From an uncultured delta proteobacterium (GTDB lineage Bacteria; Myxococcota_A; Polyangia; Polyangiales; Ga0077539): DNA of 6,358 nt. Of the stretch, positions 5,547 through 6,358 are shown in pieces; within the stretch, counting starts at the first letter, position 1, and the number at the start of each line of letters is the position of its first letter. The notes under the pieces were generated by a model. It was not told the DNA's origin, did no database searches, and worked only from the letters and a program-made list of their open reading frames with translations. A program made the position numbers and the translations under genes. The stretch lies in NCBI GenBank assembly GCA_903860995.1, contig CAIOSS010000223.1, forward strand, positions 1 through 6,358. The letters run 5' to 3'.

Positions 5547-6329
5547 TCGCAGCGTGCACACGTATGCGATCATCGCCCCGCGCTCGTCGGGCGCCTCGTC
5601 GTCGAACTGGCGTCGCGCGAGGTCGTGGGGGAGGCGCCAGCGGGTGGTGCGCCAGCGGAGGTCGAAGCCGTGGGCGGCGAGCAGGGCGCGGGTCTCCTCG
5701 GGGAAGAATTGCCGCTGCGAGATGCTCCAGCGCTCGGCGGCCGACGGGTCGAGCGCGGGGGTGAGGGTGAGCTGCGTGGTGAGCACCTGCGAGAGCGCGT
5801 CGTAGGAGAACTCCTCGCGCAGGGTGACGGGCTCGCGGGTGCGCGGGTCGCGGAAGCGCCCGCTCTCCAGCACGTCGCCCCGGAGCAGCCGCGGCTCCGG
5901 GATCCAGAGGTCGAAGGCGAAGAGCCCGCCGGGCGCGAGGTGCTCGCGGACGCGGGCGAAGAAGGCCGATTGTTCGTCGGCGCCGGGCAGGTGGGCGAGG
6001 CCGTTGAAGGGGAAGAGCACCAGCGTGAAGCGCTCGCCGAGGGAGAGGGCGGTGGCGTCGGCGGCGACGGCGGTGACGCGGGCGGCGACCTCCGCGGACT
6101 CGACGGCGAGCCGGGCGCGCAGGCCGTGGCGCATGGTGGCGGCGCGCTCGACGGCGACGACGGAAGCGCCCGTGCGGGCCATGGGGACGGTGATGCGCCC
6201 GGTGCCCGCGCCGTACTCGAGCACCCGGGCGTGGCCGCGGGCGAGGCCGGCGTAGAAGCGCACGTCGTCGACGCGGTCGTCGAAGAGGATGTCATAGACC
6301 ATGGGCGCTTCGTAGAGGTCGGTGGGCAT
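5544..6329 (-). CDS. Class I SAM-dependent methyltransferase
   Basis: A 261-residue soluble protein with a seven-strand Rossmann methyltransferase core. Motif I is VLEYGAGTGRI (36-46), the glycine loop that holds SAM. The acidic end of strand 2 is Glu61 in VVAVE (57-61), expected to bind the ribose hydroxyls. AADAT (89-93) supplies Asp91 beside the adenine, and LVLFPFNGLAHL (103-114) is the strand 4 motif. A post-motif Pro-Gly-Gly (LAPGGLFAFDLW) follows. The C-terminal 90 or so residues form strands typical of the lid on small-molecule methyltransferases. The substrate is not predictable. The ATG at 6329 is used; Met10 is a possible later start. The gene lies upstream of the YfcG-like gene on the same strand, 15 nt apart, which suggests co-transcription. 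Its own promoter would lie beyond the window; the 29 visible bases upstream hold no TANNNT box. Confidence 0.9.
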   Translation of the reverse strand: MPTDLYEAPMVYDILFDDRVDDVRFYAGLARGHARVLEYGAGTGRITVPMARTGASVVAVERAATMRHGLRARLAVESAEVAARVTAVAADATALSLGERFTLVLFPFNGLAHLPGADEQSAFFARVREHLAPGGLFAFDLWIPEPRLLRGDVLESGRFRDPRTREPVTLREEFSYDALSQVLTTQLTLTPALDPSAAERWSISQRQFFPEETRALLAAHGFDLRWRTTRWRLPHDLARRQFDDEAPDERGAMIAYVCTLR

Positions 6330-6358
6330 CGGGTGCCTGGGGGCGCTTCGGGGGAGGC

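Noticed and set aside
5570..6295. 241-residue Ser/Pro/Ala-rich minus-strand frame inside the methyltransferase gene
   Set aside because: It is a shifted frame of the methyltransferase, which carries the real SAM-binding motifs.

Overview
The window is very GC-rich DNA, with G or C in most third codon positions. It looks like an ordinary chromosomal segment of a high-GC Gram-negative bacterium. GC level, the Asp-Ala-Gly-rich low-complexity tail on a secreted enzyme, and TANNNT boxes sitting directly upstream of start codons together suggest Myxococcota (former Deltaproteobacteria). That placement is an inference; there is no rRNA or other marker gene to confirm it. I see no mobile element, CRISPR array, tRNA or rRNA.

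Layout, left to right. (1) The 3' end of a + strand gene (1-177), possibly the C-terminal tail of an RNA-helicase-like protein. (2) A + strand LOG-family nucleotide phosphoribohydrolase (207-797). (3) A minus-strand pair read right to left: a 508-residue protein I cannot assign (3535-2009), followed with a GTGA start/stop overlap by a 12-helix major facilitator transporter (2012-816). (4) Divergent from that pair across a 129-bp spacer, a membrane-anchored polysaccharide deacetylase of family CE4 (3665-4825). (5) A second minus-strand pair: a class I SAM-dependent methyltransferase (6329-5544), then 15 nt later a Nu-class glutathione transferase of the YfcG type (5528-4836). Both convergent junctions are very tight, 18 and 10 bp.

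Functionally the genes look like housekeeping or accessory metabolism rather than one pathway: nucleotide salvage or cytokinin-type chemistry (LOG), efflux or uptake (MFS), envelope glycan modification (deacetylase), thiol/disulfide chemistry (YfcG-like) and small-molecule methylation. The firmest functional link is the translationally coupled orphan-protein/MFS pair.

The least ordinary signal is in the start regions. Three unrelated genes (starts at 207, 3535 and 5528) each have a TANNCT hexamer ending 8, 10 or 12 nt before the ATG, no Shine-Dalgarno sequence, and GC-rich inverted-repeat arms flanking the TA core. The deacetylase has a weaker version further upstream, and the coupled MFS start has none. 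I read these as candidate leaderless or near-leaderless promoters. I did not find a convincing new defence or biosynthetic system; the 508-residue protein is the best candidate for undescribed biology.
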